64,000 nt of DNA from Planctomycetales bacterium (GCA_027452145.1 DAIDHB010000096.1:24925-88924), one strand, 5' to 3'. Counted from the first letter of the stretch, positions 11,401 to 18,875 are shown. Notes: generated by a model not told the origin, from the letters alone. Numbers and translations are program-made.

Positions 11401-12475
11401 CGGTCGCATCCCCGACCCGCGTCCCGGTCCCGTGCGCCTCGACCAGACCCACCGTCGCCGGCGAGACCCCCGCCAGCCGATAGGCCTCGCGCAGCGCCCT
11501 CGCCTGGCCCGCCGCGCTCGGCGCATACACCGCCTGGCCGCGGCCGTCGCTCGACGTCCCCATCGACCGGATCACCGCGTAAACCCGGTCGCCGTCCCGC
11601 CTCGCGTCGTCCAGCCGCTTCAGCACCAGCACCCCGAGCCCCTCGCCGAGGATCGTCCCGTCGGCCCCCGCGTCGAACGGCCTCGCCTCGCCCGTCGGCG
11701 ACAACGCCGGCGTCTTGCTGAAGCACATATACATAAATATATCATTGAACGTATCCAGCCCGCCGGTGACGACCATGTCGGAGCGGCCGGAGGCCAGCTC
11801 GAGCAGCGCGAGGTTGACGGCGGCGAGCGAGCTGGCGCAGGCGGCGTCGACGACGCAGTTGGTGCCGCGCAGGTCGAGGCGGTTGGCGATCCGGCCGGCG
11901 GCGACGTTGCCGAGCAGGCCAGGGAACGAGTTCTCCTGCCAGCCGACGTACGAGTCCGAGATCCGCCGGACGACCTCGTCGGCCGTGCTCTGGTCGACCC
12001 CCGAGTCGCGCAGCGCCCGGCGCCAGATCGGGTGGCCGAGCCGCGCGCCCAGGGGGATGACCAGCTCGAGCGTCCCGGTGACGCCGAGGATCACGCCGAC
12101 GCGGTCCCGATCGAGGGCCTTTCCGGCCTCGCCGTACCCGGCATCCTCGAGGGCACGGCGCGCGACCATCAGGCCCAGGAGCTGCGTCGTGTCGATCGCC
12201 TCGATGGCGTTCGGGGTGATGCCGTACTCCATCGGCGGGAACTCGACCGGGTCGAGGAACCCGCCGCGCCGGGCGTAGGTCCGATCGGGCGCCTTCGGGT
12301 CGGCGTCGAAGTAATCGTCGGCCGCCCAGTGGCTCTCGGGCACGTCGCCGATCGCGTCGACGGCCCGGCGGATACTGGTCCAGTAGCGGGCCAGGCCATC
12401 CGCACCGGGGAACAGGCAGCCCATGCCGACGATGGCCACCGGGGTGGGAACGGGCGAGGGATCGGACCGATTCAA
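5444..12475 (-). CDS. pfaA: PfaA/Pfa2-like PUFA synthase KS-AT-ACPx3-KR-DH
   Basis: A 2343-aa multifunctional synthase that should carry the growing acyl chain on its own carrier domains. KS ~10-450 with Cys213 (DAACASS), His348 (EAHGTGT) and His388 (VGHTKAA). Malonyl/acyl transferase ~590-880 with Ser688 in GGHSFGE. A charged, probably coiled-coil linker (~1075-1150) follows. Three tandem acyl carrier domains carry LGIDSIKRVEIL, with phosphopantetheine serines at 1251, 1349 and 1465. Ketoreductase ~1690-2020 has ISGGARGIT and YAAAN (Tyr1941). A C-terminal PKS-type dehydratase has HVIDGRPVVP (His2071). Marine PfaA proteins usually carry 5-9 ACPs, so three is few. The start appears to be TTG at 12475 with AAGGG about 9 nt upstream; it must lie before the KS start at residue ~12, and the first internal Met (residue 18) is too late. 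It follows the pfaD-like gene by 196 nt. No phosphopantetheinyl transferase is visible nearby. Confidence 0.95.
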   Translation of the reverse strand: MNRSDPSPVPTPVAIVGMGCLFPGADGLARYWTSIRRAVDAIGDVPESHWAADDYFDADPKAPDRTYARRGGFLDPVEFPPMEYGITPNAIEAIDTTQLLGLMVARRALEDAGYGEAGKALDRDRVGVILGVTGTLELVIPLGARLGHPIWRRALRDSGVDQSTADEVVRRISDSYVGWQENSFPGLLGNVAAGRIANRLDLRGTNCVVDAACASSLAAVNLALLELASGRSDMVVTGGLDTFNDIFMYMCFSKTPALSPTGEARPFDAGADGTILGEGLGVLVLKRLDDARRDGDRVYAVIRSMGTSSDGRGQAVYAPSAAGQARALREAYRLAGVSPATVGLVEAHGTGTRVGDATELEALGEVYRGGREGGPWCAIGSVKSQVGHTKAAAGAAGLIKAALALHHKVLPPTLKVRRPAEALAREDSPFYLNDAARPWPASADAPRRAAVSAFGFGGSNFHCVLEEAEPEKLAADWDGDVQILAFSADDPQALVRQLDALPDPVRWPEVRTICARTRADFRVEGRYRLLVVVERGGRDLSALIAEARDRVEATAADGANGRRYERSRPEGGEARVFAGSGSTPGSLALLFPGQGSQYVGMLRELACQFPRMQSALGAADRELNAADSRRLSDRIYPPSAFDDRARDAHEAALRDTRFAQPAIGAISLGLLGVLDDFGVRPDLVGGHSFGELTALRAAGRIDDATFWRLARVRGALMGDCAAAGTGGMLAAFAAADRVEAALREHRLDLVIANRNAPAQCVLSGPSPEIERAGKVLTERGIGTRVLPVSAAFHSRFVESARVPFRRELAAADLRPAAIPVFANSTAEAYPAEPELARDLLAEQLARPVRFVEQVEAMYRAGARTFLEVGPGARLTGLVRATLEGRAHAAFSVDASSGARGNAVDLACALATLAALGYAVDLSRWDAGGAAEPVAPRRPGPTVSISGANLRPTVRDAEKPRPRAVELESVLPTPRRAGVPPAIAARLPAGESEEDSGASALALPPRYHAGNDRMTNPVQGPLCPPRNNGHAPAGTMAIAEPAGPPGSRVTDRLDATAKVRPDELHRAIREGQENLEALQRLAEHTAELHRLFLQGQEKVQQTFARLLEQRQELTRESRAFVEADGSSAGIQPVNGRPEPAHARVGAPVAAGKSAVLRNGAEEPHAAPSPVRPRPDSAAANGHGSPPAAPAERRTPEVVAQAEVRAVAAPSAGSATSGQAVAALLEVVSEKTGYPAEVLGLDMRLDDDLGIDSIKRVEILSALQERYPGLPSPSPERLASFRTLGAIGEYLQGASEAEVKVTVGTAVVAAKSEGDDEVARTLLATVAEKTGYPVEMLELEMKLDDDLGIDSIKRVEILSALQERLPWSTNLGPDVIGTLRTLGDVAATVRLSRGGEPSNGDIGARQSRFDEARIAPEVAASIPDGRDAAGEAAVARVLLEAVAEKTGYPVEMLELGMRLDDDLGIDSIKRVEILSAVQDRLPETQAIGPDQAGALQTLGDIVVFLSGSQVEESGRCIPGANDGGCAARGEVSADDGVALRLLVPRIRTLPRHDARETLGLPAGGMVGILDDGTELTGALRSELEARGFRSRVIRGHDTPDILADEAFCGLIVLARAGSADLASEGFRWIRAVGPALERAARAGCASLVTVSRLDGRFGIEGLRPEVDVASGAMAGLAKTAAREWPSVACKALDLGSGLGPVRQAASAIADEFVICGPDEVGLDGERRLAVEVVPAVRPRRSDAGRARLGPDDLVVISGGARGITAEVAVALAREFRVRLLLLGRSAAPAAEEDAELLACRDEAALRRYLSTGPERGRSPQVIGETARRILAAREVRANLARMAAAGSRVEYRSVDVRDRAAVAELIARARAEWGPVRALIHGAGVLADRRILDQTDEQFALVYRTKVAGLQNLFDAIDPEELTFLGLFSSSTARYGRAGQVAYAAANEYLNKWAQRAAVRWPDCRVVSFNWGPWAGGMVDSALRTVFEKEGLGLIPTELGAQLVVDEIRAEHSGPGPVEVVVLAGDLPAAPIAVPAEHRVAEAPTPVAPAAQRLETVHRRRVDVSSMPVLADHVIDGRPVVPMAILLEWCAEGALQRNPGLVVCGVDDLRLFKGLVLGDGERDGVTLEVGAGKCLREGDTYRVPVELRSVTPEGRESLHCRANVLLAARHPAPPRRAEGLQLPPCGWEVDRIYTKTLFHGPAMQGIQAVEGAGERGITGQVLTAPSPSRWVDRPLRSRWITDPLAIDCAFQLVVLWTHEQLGASSLPTAVGRYRQYRPDFGGRQVRVAAEIREASPSRAVADIQILDARGEVVASIESYECVVDASLARAFRRNRLVDSIPVNAS

Positions 12476-12671
12476 AGTCTCTGCCCTTTCGAGGGTGCCA
12501 GTTCGGGTTCACAGGGTCGAGCGACGGCCCGATGCCGCCCGCGGCGCGGGCCGGCGGGCTCGGTTCGCCCGTCGAGGCTCGGCGGGATTCTCCGTCCCGA
12601 TGGCGATCGGATCCCGCCGATCGCCCCTTCGGTGGAGAGCGTGACGCGGATTCGATTGCGAGGGATCTATG

Positions 12672-14255
12672 TTAGGCGCCGGAGCATCGGTTCTCAATCT
12701 CGGATAGCTCGAGCGGCCTCAGTCCCGGCACGCCCGGCGGCAGCGGCACCCCCTGTGCCGCCAGCACCCGCGCGCGGATCAGGACGGCCGCTCCGTACAG
12801 GATGTTCGCCGTCACGCAGGCCGCCTGGCGATTCTCGAACGGCTCGAGGAATGACCCGCGCACCCAGTCGTTGAACGCCGCCATCGCCGGGCCGCACCAC
12901 ACCTGGTAGTCCACCGTGCGCGACGCGTCGCCCCCGTTGGCCCACTGCGACGACATGCCGAGATACCAGCGAAACACCAGCGCCATCTTGAGCTTCGGCT
13001 CACGCTCGGCCCGTTCGATCCGCCCCGGGTCGCGCTCGTGGAAATAGGCCCGCGTCTGCTCCCAGACATCCTCGATGGTCGCCCGGAAGATCGTCCTCTC
13101 CAGATTGGACCGCTCCGCCGCCGGGATCGCCTCCAGCGCGTCATACGTCCGATAAAGCTCATACAACCGCGCCGCCCGCATGGCGAATAGCGTGCCTCGC
13201 TTCAAGACCTGGACCTTGACCCCCATCTCGAACATGTCGGCCGCGGGGGCCATGGTTACATCCGCCTGCTGAGCCTGCGCGAGCATCCGCCGCACGGCGT
13301 CCGAGGTCCCCGCCTCGACGCACGACTGGTTCACCGAGCCGGTGACGAGGTAGGCCGCTCCCATCGCCAGCGCCGCCGCGGCCGCCCACGGCGTCGAGAT
13401 GCCCCCCGCCGCCCCCACTCGGATCGGTCGCTCGTACTGATGCTCCGCCTGCATCCGATCCCGGAGCGCCAGCATGGTCGGCAGGAGCACGATCGCCGGC
13501 TGATTGTCGGTATGGCCCCCCGAGTCGGCCTCCGCCGTGATGTCCTGGGCCACCGGAATCCGCGATGCCCACCCGGCCTGCTCGGGACTGATCTCGCCCG
13601 CGGCCACCAGCTCGCGGAGCAGCTTCTCCGGCGGCGGCGCCATGAACTTCGACGCCACCTCGACCCGCGATACCTTCGCGATGATCCGATTCGGCGCGAC
13701 GATCCGCCCCGACTCGTCCCGCCGGATCCCCGCCACGCGGTAGCGGACGACCGGCAGCGTCAGGTTCAGGAAGGCCGACGCCTCCACCAGGCGCACCCCG
13801 CGCCGCAGGTACAGGTCCACCGTCGCCGATTCCAGGCCCGGCTCGCTGGGGCTGTGGATCAGGTTCATCGCGAACGGGATCGAATCGCCGAGGCTCCGCT
13901 GCAACCGGTCGATCGCCCGCTCCACCGCGGATGGCGACAACCCCGCGGCCCCGAACGACCCGAGAGACCCGGCCCGGCCCATCGCCTCGACCAGCTCGAC
14001 CGACCCGATCCCATTCGCCATCGCGCCCGACAGGCACGCATGGCGAAGCCCGTGGTCCGCCCGGAAACCGGCTTCTCCGAGGTTCTCCATCGAGCAGGCC
14101 GGCACCAGCCCGACTCGCTCGACGCCCCCATCACTCCGCCCGGCCCCGATCGGTCGTATCCTCAGCCCCGCCGATTCCTTCACCACCTCGTGGGTCTCGC
14201 CGATTCGCCCGAGGGCCCGCTCCCAGGAGTCGATCTGACCCGAGTCGCCTACCAC
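12672..14255 (-). CDS. pfaD: PfaD-like trans-acting enoyl reductase
   Basis: A 527-aa flavin-dependent enoyl reductase of the PfaD family (nitronate monooxygenase/2-nitropropane dioxygenase fold), the trans-acting ER of PUFA synthases. Family marks: SLGSFGAAG near residue 95, NLIHSP near 130, an EASAFL segment near 155, TAEADSGGHTDNQP near 255, RVGAAGGISTP near 300, and a long helical C-terminal half (RWYLGMSSQWANGG, FNDWVRGSFL) typical of PfaD but absent from ordinary nitronate monooxygenases. Length matches the family (~540 aa). Start is GTG at 14255, with GGAG about 9 nt upstream. It leads the three synthase genes, so the order is ER, then KS-AT-ACP-KR-DH, then KS-CLF-AT-DH-DH. The polyketide PfaD homologues of trans-AT clusters are an alternative family, but the neighbours here are PUFA-type. 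Confidence 0.94.
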   Translation of the reverse strand: MVGDSGQIDSWERALGRIGETHEVVKESAGLRIRPIGAGRSDGGVERVGLVPACSMENLGEAGFRADHGLRHACLSGAMANGIGSVELVEAMGRAGSLGSFGAAGLSPSAVERAIDRLQRSLGDSIPFAMNLIHSPSEPGLESATVDLYLRRGVRLVEASAFLNLTLPVVRYRVAGIRRDESGRIVAPNRIIAKVSRVEVASKFMAPPPEKLLRELVAAGEISPEQAGWASRIPVAQDITAEADSGGHTDNQPAIVLLPTMLALRDRMQAEHQYERPIRVGAAGGISTPWAAAAALAMGAAYLVTGSVNQSCVEAGTSDAVRRMLAQAQQADVTMAPAADMFEMGVKVQVLKRGTLFAMRAARLYELYRTYDALEAIPAAERSNLERTIFRATIEDVWEQTRAYFHERDPGRIERAEREPKLKMALVFRWYLGMSSQWANGGDASRTVDYQVWCGPAMAAFNDWVRGSFLEPFENRQAACVTANILYGAAVLIRARVLAAQGVPLPPGVPGLRPLELSEIENRCSGA

Positions 14256-14522
14256 TGAGGATGCTCCGCAAACCGCCCATAGCCCCGGGCTTCCGCTCTT
14301 CGGAACGCGGCAAATGCCCGAAACCCCGTTGAGGTTATTTCATAATCGGCCGCATGCTGGCAAGAGCCTCGCCGCAAAAGCCGCATCCCTCCGACTCGCC
14401 AATCCGGCGCCGCCGCGATCCCCTGCTCCTTCACGCAGGCCCGATATCCGGCAGACCGCTCACGCACATGATCTCAGGCGACCATGCCGTCAAACGGGGC
14501 TCGTTCCCGCCCGGACGGCGGG

Positions 14523-15101
14523 TCAGTCGCGCCTTCGGGGTCGGGACCGGCCGATCGGCACCCAGGCGAGGTCCATCGACATCCGGCCGATCGTGCCGTC
14601 GAAGGCGTACTCGTAGACATCCGGCTTGCGGTCCGCGGCGCGCTTGAGGAAGTCGGGGATCGTCCAGAGGCAGGCCTCGAGGAGCTCCAGTTCCCAGGCC
14701 GCCGGCTCGCGGAAACGCCGGCCGGTCTCCATGCGGAAGGCCAGGGGATAGGCGTTAGGGCCGGCGATCTCGAACCCCTGCTCCCGCACCAGGGCGACGC
14801 TGCCGGGATCGGCCCCGCGAGCGTCCTCGAAGTGGACGCCGATCGTCTGGAGCCGGTCGGCGATGAGCTCGTACTTCACGCGCTGCATCAGCCGACGCCC
14901 CTCGAGATCGTCGTAGAGCATCAGGCCCTGGGTGTCGATCACCTTCCCGAGGATCACGGCATACCAGGGCCCGCCGCCGAGCTGCTGGCACGCGACCCGG
15001 ATGGTCTCGGCCTCGCTGGCAATCCGCCACGGCGACTGGCGGTAAAAGCTCGCCGCCGCCCGGTAGAAGTCGCGGGTCTGCTCGCGGCTCACCGTTCCCA
15101 T
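14523..15101 (-). CDS. Uncharacterised protein upstream of the pfa-like genes
   Basis: About 192 aa, soluble, with no signal peptide or membrane segment. The N-terminal half (REQTRDFYRAAASFYRQSPWR, then GPWYAVILGK and GLMLYDDLEG) resembles uncharacterised bacterial DUF proteins that begin with an FYxAAxxFYxxxPWR segment; I cannot name the family with certainty. The C-terminal half has an EPAAWELELLEACLWTIPDFL helix. ATG at 15101 is chosen; an in-frame TTG at 15143 would add 14 residues, and neither has a strong Shine-Dalgarno. It is co-directional with the PUFA-synthase genes, 267 nt upstream of pfaD, and shares the strand with the methyltransferase 139 nt before it. A role in the lipid pathway is possible but not shown by the sequence. 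Confidence 0.7.
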   Translation of the reverse strand: MGTVSREQTRDFYRAAASFYRQSPWRIASEAETIRVACQQLGGGPWYAVILGKVIDTQGLMLYDDLEGRRLMQRVKYELIADRLQTIGVHFEDARGADPGSVALVREQGFEIAGPNAYPLAFRMETGRRFREPAAWELELLEACLWTIPDFLKRAADRKPDVYEYAFDGTIGRMSMDLAWVPIGRSRPRRRD

Positions 15102-15240
15102 GGCGGCGACTCGATTCTCGACCGCCGGTGTTGCGACCGGCAATCAAGCGGGTCGACAGCCGCCGGCCGGCGCGCAGCAGGTCGCGCGGCGGATGCGGGG
15201 CCGGTGGTCTCTCTCACCCGGCGCCGACGCACATCGGCGC

Positions 15241-15954
15241 TCAGCCCTCCGCACCCGGCACCGGAGCACCCGCCGGAACGCGGAAATGCGGCGGCGGGAT
15301 CATCGGCACCGGCTCGGCGGCGACCCCCTCGGTGAGGAGGAAAGGCGCGAGCGGCCGATGCCTCTGCTGCGAGATCGCCCCGAGGCCCGCCTCCGTCATC
15401 AGCTCGCGCAATCGGCGAGCCGACGCGTGATGCACCTGCCCCTCCACGGCCGCGACGCAGACGTCGAAGATGAACCAGCCCCAGAGGCTGTCGCGATATC
15501 CGTCGACGATCATCAGCCGCCCGCCCGGCCGCAGCACCCGGCGCATCTCCCGCACGGCCCTGTCCTGGCGCGGGTAGTGGTGGAAGCTGTTGGAGCAGGT
15601 GACAACGTCGAACGAGCCCTCGGGGAACGGCAGCCGCTCGCTGTCCCCCTGCACCGGCAAAACATGAGCGTGGTGCAGCCGCCAGCGAGGTTTCCCCTGC
15701 TGGAGCATCTCGGAGACCAGGTCGACGCCGTACGCCTCGACCCGCGGCAACGCCGCCCGGACCCGCGACAGGAACACCCCCGTCCCGCACCCCACGTCCA
15801 GCAGCCGGGCAGGCCGGTCGCCGACCGCCTCCCCGATCCGGCGAATGAGCGCCCGGTGCGAGGGTCCGAAGATGACCCATTGCAGGATGTTGCGGTCGTA
15901 GCTCCTGCTCCAGCGGACGAACTCCTCGGTCGCCTGATCCTTGTCGTAACCCAT
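15241..15954 (-). CDS. Class I SAM-dependent methyltransferase
   Basis: A 237-aa methyltransferase of the Methyltransf_11/UbiE-like group. Motif I is LLDVGCGTGVFL (~residue 45), with an acidic residue at the end of strand 2 (YGVDLVSEM), motif II/III FPEGSFDVVTCSNSFHHYP (~105) and post-III MRRVLRPGGRLMIVDGYRD. A helix-rich C-terminus follows (RLRELMTEAGL, QQRHRPLAPFLLTEG). ATG 15954 is supported by AGGAGG ten nt upstream; longer in-frame extensions run into the preceding gene and are rejected. The substrate cannot be deduced; this fold in such contexts often methylates quinones, lipids or small molecules. It lies between glcF and the small uncharacterised gene on the same strand and could be co-transcribed with the PUFA-synthase genes, though gaps of 139-182 nt leave room for separate promoters. 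Confidence 0.9.
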   Translation of the reverse strand: MGYDKDQATEEFVRWSRSYDRNILQWVIFGPSHRALIRRIGEAVGDRPARLLDVGCGTGVFLSRVRAALPRVEAYGVDLVSEMLQQGKPRWRLHHAHVLPVQGDSERLPFPEGSFDVVTCSNSFHHYPRQDRAVREMRRVLRPGGRLMIVDGYRDSLWGWFIFDVCVAAVEGQVHHASARRLRELMTEAGLGAISQQRHRPLAPFLLTEGVAAEPVPMIPPPHFRVPAGAPVPGAEG

Positions 15955-16136
15955 GATGGCATCGCCTCCTTGCTGCCCGCTCACCGACCGGCCCCGCCTC
16001 TCCGGGCCCGGGGGTCGTACTCGCCGGATCCTTCCATCCTGTGGTCTAACCAATTCCCGGCCATCGGGCAATCCGGGTTTTCGGCGAACGGCGAGCGCAA
16101 GCGCAATCGCAATCGCAAGCAATCGCCTCCCCGCCG

Positions 16137-17483
16137 TCACGACCCGCGATAAGCCCGGTCGAGCAGGTCGATCGGATGCACGACCTCCATCGCGCGCCCT
16201 CGCTCCTTGACCTTCCGCGCGATCTGGAGGATGCACCCGACGTTCCCCGTCACCACCATCTCGGCCCCGGTGGCCTCGATGTGGTCCATCTTCCTCCGGC
16301 CGAGGCGTTCCGACATCTCCGGTTGCGTCAGGTTATAGGTCCCCGCGGCTCCGCAGCAGATCTCGCTCTCCTCCAGCGGCACGAGCTTCAGCCCCGGGAT
16401 CAGGCCCAGTAGCGCCCTTGGCTGGCTCCGGACCTGCTGCGCGTGGCAGAGGTGGCAGGCATCGTGATAGGTCGCGGTCGCCTCGATCGGATGCTTCGGT
16501 GGGATCGGACCGAGCGCCGCCAGGAACTCGGACACGTCCTTGACCCGCGCGACGAACCGCGCGGCCCGATCGTGCTCCGCGGCCGGGAGGACGTGCGCAT
16601 AGTCCTTCAGCATCGCCCCGCAGCCCGCCGCATTCACGATGATCGCATCGATCCCCTCTGCTGCGAAGACCTCGATGTTGCGCCGGACCAGCTCCAAAGC
16701 CGGTCCTTCCATTCCGGAGTGATAGTGGATCGCCCCGCAGCAGACCTGCTCGCGGGGGACGACCACCTCGCAGCCGTTCTGCTGGAGGACCCGCGCGGTC
16801 GCCGCGTTTGTTTCGGGGAACATCGCATCGGTAACGCACCCGGTGAACAGCGCCACCCGCGCCCGCTTCGGACCGATCGGAGGCAGGACCTCGGGCAGGC
16901 GGGGCGGCCGGCGGCCCAGCCGCGGCAGCATCGCCTGCATCCGCCGCAGGGTCGGCGGCAGCAACCGGGTCAGACCGGTCCGCTCGGCCAGGTCGACCAG
17001 CCCGAGCCGCTGCAAGATCCGCGCGGGCGCCAGCGCCGCCCGAACTCGACCCGCGTAAGGGAACAAATGCCGCAGGATCAGCCGCTGGAGCAGGCTCAGT
17101 CCCTCGCCCGTCCGCGCCGAATTCTGCATCGCGATCTTGAACGGCTCGATCATCCGGCCATACTGCACGCCCGACGGACACGCCGACTCGCAGGCCCGGC
17201 AATCGAGGCACAGCTCCAGATGCTCGCGCACGCCCGGCCCCATCTCCAGCCGGCCGTCGGCCACCGCCCGCATCAGGTAGATCCGGCCCCGCGGGCTGTC
17301 GTTCTCGTTCGATGTCTCGACGTAGGTCGGGCAGCTCGCCGTGCACAACCCGCAATGCACGCATTCCTGGTATCTGCGGTACGGGATCTTGTCCGAGAGC
17401 CATTCGAGATCGATCGGGCCGGCGGAGGCCGGGGTGTCGGCCGCCGTGTCGCCGGTCGGAGCGTGCGCCGTCGTGGTCTGCAT
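16137..17483 (-). CDS. glcF: Glycolate oxidase iron-sulfur subunit (GlcF-like)
   Basis: A 448-aa Fe-S/CCG-domain protein, the electron-transfer partner of the flavin subunits of glycolate (or another 2-hydroxyacid) oxidase. Two ferredoxin-type [4Fe-4S] motifs: CVHCGLCTASCP near residue 40 and CLDCRACESACPSGV near 95. Two cysteine-rich CCG domains follow, with CCGAIHYHSG (~250) and CCGAAGTYNLTQPEMS (~385), the latter close to the GlcF hallmark. Start placed at ATG 17483 (MQTTTAHAPTG); the frame stays open to 17705, but the extra 74 codons have no family counterpart. No glcD or glcE gene is in the window, so its partners must be encoded elsewhere. It is the first of six minus-strand genes ending in the PUFA synthase. 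Confidence 0.9.
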   Translation of the reverse strand: MQTTTAHAPTGDTAADTPASAGPIDLEWLSDKIPYRRYQECVHCGLCTASCPTYVETSNENDSPRGRIYLMRAVADGRLEMGPGVREHLELCLDCRACESACPSGVQYGRMIEPFKIAMQNSARTGEGLSLLQRLILRHLFPYAGRVRAALAPARILQRLGLVDLAERTGLTRLLPPTLRRMQAMLPRLGRRPPRLPEVLPPIGPKRARVALFTGCVTDAMFPETNAATARVLQQNGCEVVVPREQVCCGAIHYHSGMEGPALELVRRNIEVFAAEGIDAIIVNAAGCGAMLKDYAHVLPAAEHDRAARFVARVKDVSEFLAALGPIPPKHPIEATATYHDACHLCHAQQVRSQPRALLGLIPGLKLVPLEESEICCGAAGTYNLTQPEMSERLGRRKMDHIEATGAEMVVTGNVGCILQIARKVKERGRAMEVVHPIDLLDRAYRGS

Positions 17484-18032
17484 CAGGTCCTGGCCTCGGT
17501 CAACGGAGGGGGGGGTGAGATCAGCTCGGGCGGGTTCCGCTGTCCAGTCGTTCCTGTCTATTAGAACATCCGTCGTCCCGTCGGGCCAGCCTGCGGCACG
17601 CGCCCTTTGCGACGGCCCCCGACGTGCTTCCAGCTCACCCGCCTTGTAGCTTTCGCCTCGATTCACCGATCCGGTTTGTAAGAAGCGGACATTTCGGGCC
17701 AGCACCGTTCCCGGGGAATCCGCCTCACCCGATTCTCAGGAAAAAAAATTCCAACCTCCGAGATCCCCTCAAAATCAGCACTTCCGGCAAACTCGCCCAG
17801 GGCTATTTCGAGAATCGCCCGGCCACGACAGAAAGCCGGCACGGCAGGTGCTATCTACCGGGTCATTCCCCTCAGTCTTTTCCTATCTGCCCCCAGACGA
17901 GCCCGATCCCGGCCAGCCACGGCGGCCTCGCGTCGAGCCGTCCCGCGTCCGGTGATCCATTCATGGTCCGCCTCGCTCGTGATCAGGATGATCACGACGA
18001 CCTAACTAGTCGGCGAGAACAGGAGGTCCGCG
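17484..18032 (+). other. Divergent intergenic region glcF / PEP-CTERM gene
   Basis: 549 nt without a supported gene. It holds a run of eight A at 17741-17748 in an otherwise GC-rich stretch, a dyad at 17977-17997 described separately, and AGGAGG at 18021-18026, the ribosome-binding site of the next gene. It must contain promoters for both divergent genes, but no clear -35/-10 pair was found. Confidence 0.6.
17977..17997. promoter_or_regulatory. Operator-like inverted repeat upstream of PEP-CTERM gene
   Basis: Perfect 9-bp inverted repeat, TCGTGATCA and TGATCACGA separated by GGA, ending 35 nt before the GTG start of the PEP-CTERM gene. A further copy of the half-site TGATCACGA lies inside the signal-peptide coding region at 18067-18075. 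The symmetry and position suggest a dimeric regulator site; no regulator gene is adjacent. It could also form a short RNA hairpin in the leader. Confidence 0.45.
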
Positions 18033-18815
18033 GTGAACGTAACCAGAGCCTTGGCCTTGGGTGTGCTGATCACGATGATCCCTGGCACCGCGGCTCTGGC
18101 CGATCCGCTTGGCCCCGCGCCGACGACCGACGCATTCCTGAACCTCGGCACCTCCCCTTATACCGGCTCCGACCTGATCGCCTCGGGCTCGCCCCAGGCC
18201 TGGTACAACAGCCCGGCGGTGGTTCGGCTCTTCGGCGGCGTGCCGACCGCACAGCAGCAGCAGAGCTTCGACCAGGCGGTCCTCCAACGCGTCCAGCAGA
18301 CCTTCCAGCTCAGCGGTATCAACGTCAACCTCACCGAGAACCCCAGCGCCCCCGCGGCGCACACGCTCAGCCTCGTCTCCAACGCCTCCAGCGCGCCGTT
18401 CCCCGGCGCCATCGGCACCACCGAGCTCGGCGGCAACGGCCTGAGCTTCATCGACCCGATGGCACAGGCCGCCAGCTCGGTCAACCAGCTCGAATGGATC
18501 GTCGCCCACAATATCTCGCACGAGCTGATGCTCGCGTTCGGCGTGAGCGAGAACTACGACACCACAGGCAACTACATCGACGCCCGCAACGCCAACATGG
18601 CGATGCTCCTCAATCCCAACGCCTCCTTCAGCACGAACGCCGCCCAGGCCATCAAGTCGCAGCTCCCCTCATCCGATCCCTTCACCCCGATCCTCCAGCC
18701 GGGCGCCCAGTCGGTCGACCTCGTCCCGGCCCCCGAGCCTGCCACCGTCGCCCTCTGGGGTTTCCTGGCCGCCGCCGGCCTGGTCGTCGCCCGCCGCCGC
18801 GCCGCTGCCCGCTGA
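18033..18815 (+). CDS. PEP-CTERM sorting-domain protein
   Basis: A 260-aa exported protein. GTG start at 18033 is fixed by AGGAGG six nt upstream. Signal peptide ~1-23 (ALALGVLITMIPGTAALA). The C-terminus has the complete PEP-CTERM signal: VPAPEPATVALWGF, a hydrophobic helix and a final RRRAAAR, which in this family is recognised by an exosortase in EPS-producing bacteria. The mature region (~24-225) includes IVAHNISHELMLAFGV, whose HEL looks like the beginning of a zincin HExxH helix but lacks the second His, so peptidase activity is not supported. The function of the mature part is unknown. An 8-bp hairpin follows the stop codon. No exosortase gene is in the window. Confidence 0.88.
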   Translation: MNVTRALALGVLITMIPGTAALADPLGPAPTTDAFLNLGTSPYTGSDLIASGSPQAWYNSPAVVRLFGGVPTAQQQQSFDQAVLQRVQQTFQLSGINVNLTENPSAPAAHTLSLVSNASSAPFPGAIGTTELGGNGLSFIDPMAQAASSVNQLEWIVAHNISHELMLAFGVSENYDTTGNYIDARNANMAMLLNPNASFSTNAAQAIKSQLPSSDPFTPILQPGAQSVDLVPAPEPATVALWGFLAAAGLVVARRRAAAR

Positions 18816-18875
18816 GCGCTGCTTCCGTCGAGCGCTCGCGCGATCGGCCGGCTCAGCGATCGGGATTGGAACCCA

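Noticed and set aside
11090..12874. Plus-strand open frame opposite the start of the pfaA-like gene
   Set aside because: Composition is that of antisense GC-rich coding sequence; no ribosome-binding site or family similarity.
18500..18545. HEL motif as evidence for a zinc peptidase in the PEP-CTERM protein
   Set aside because: The second His of HExxH is absent, so the assignment is not supported.
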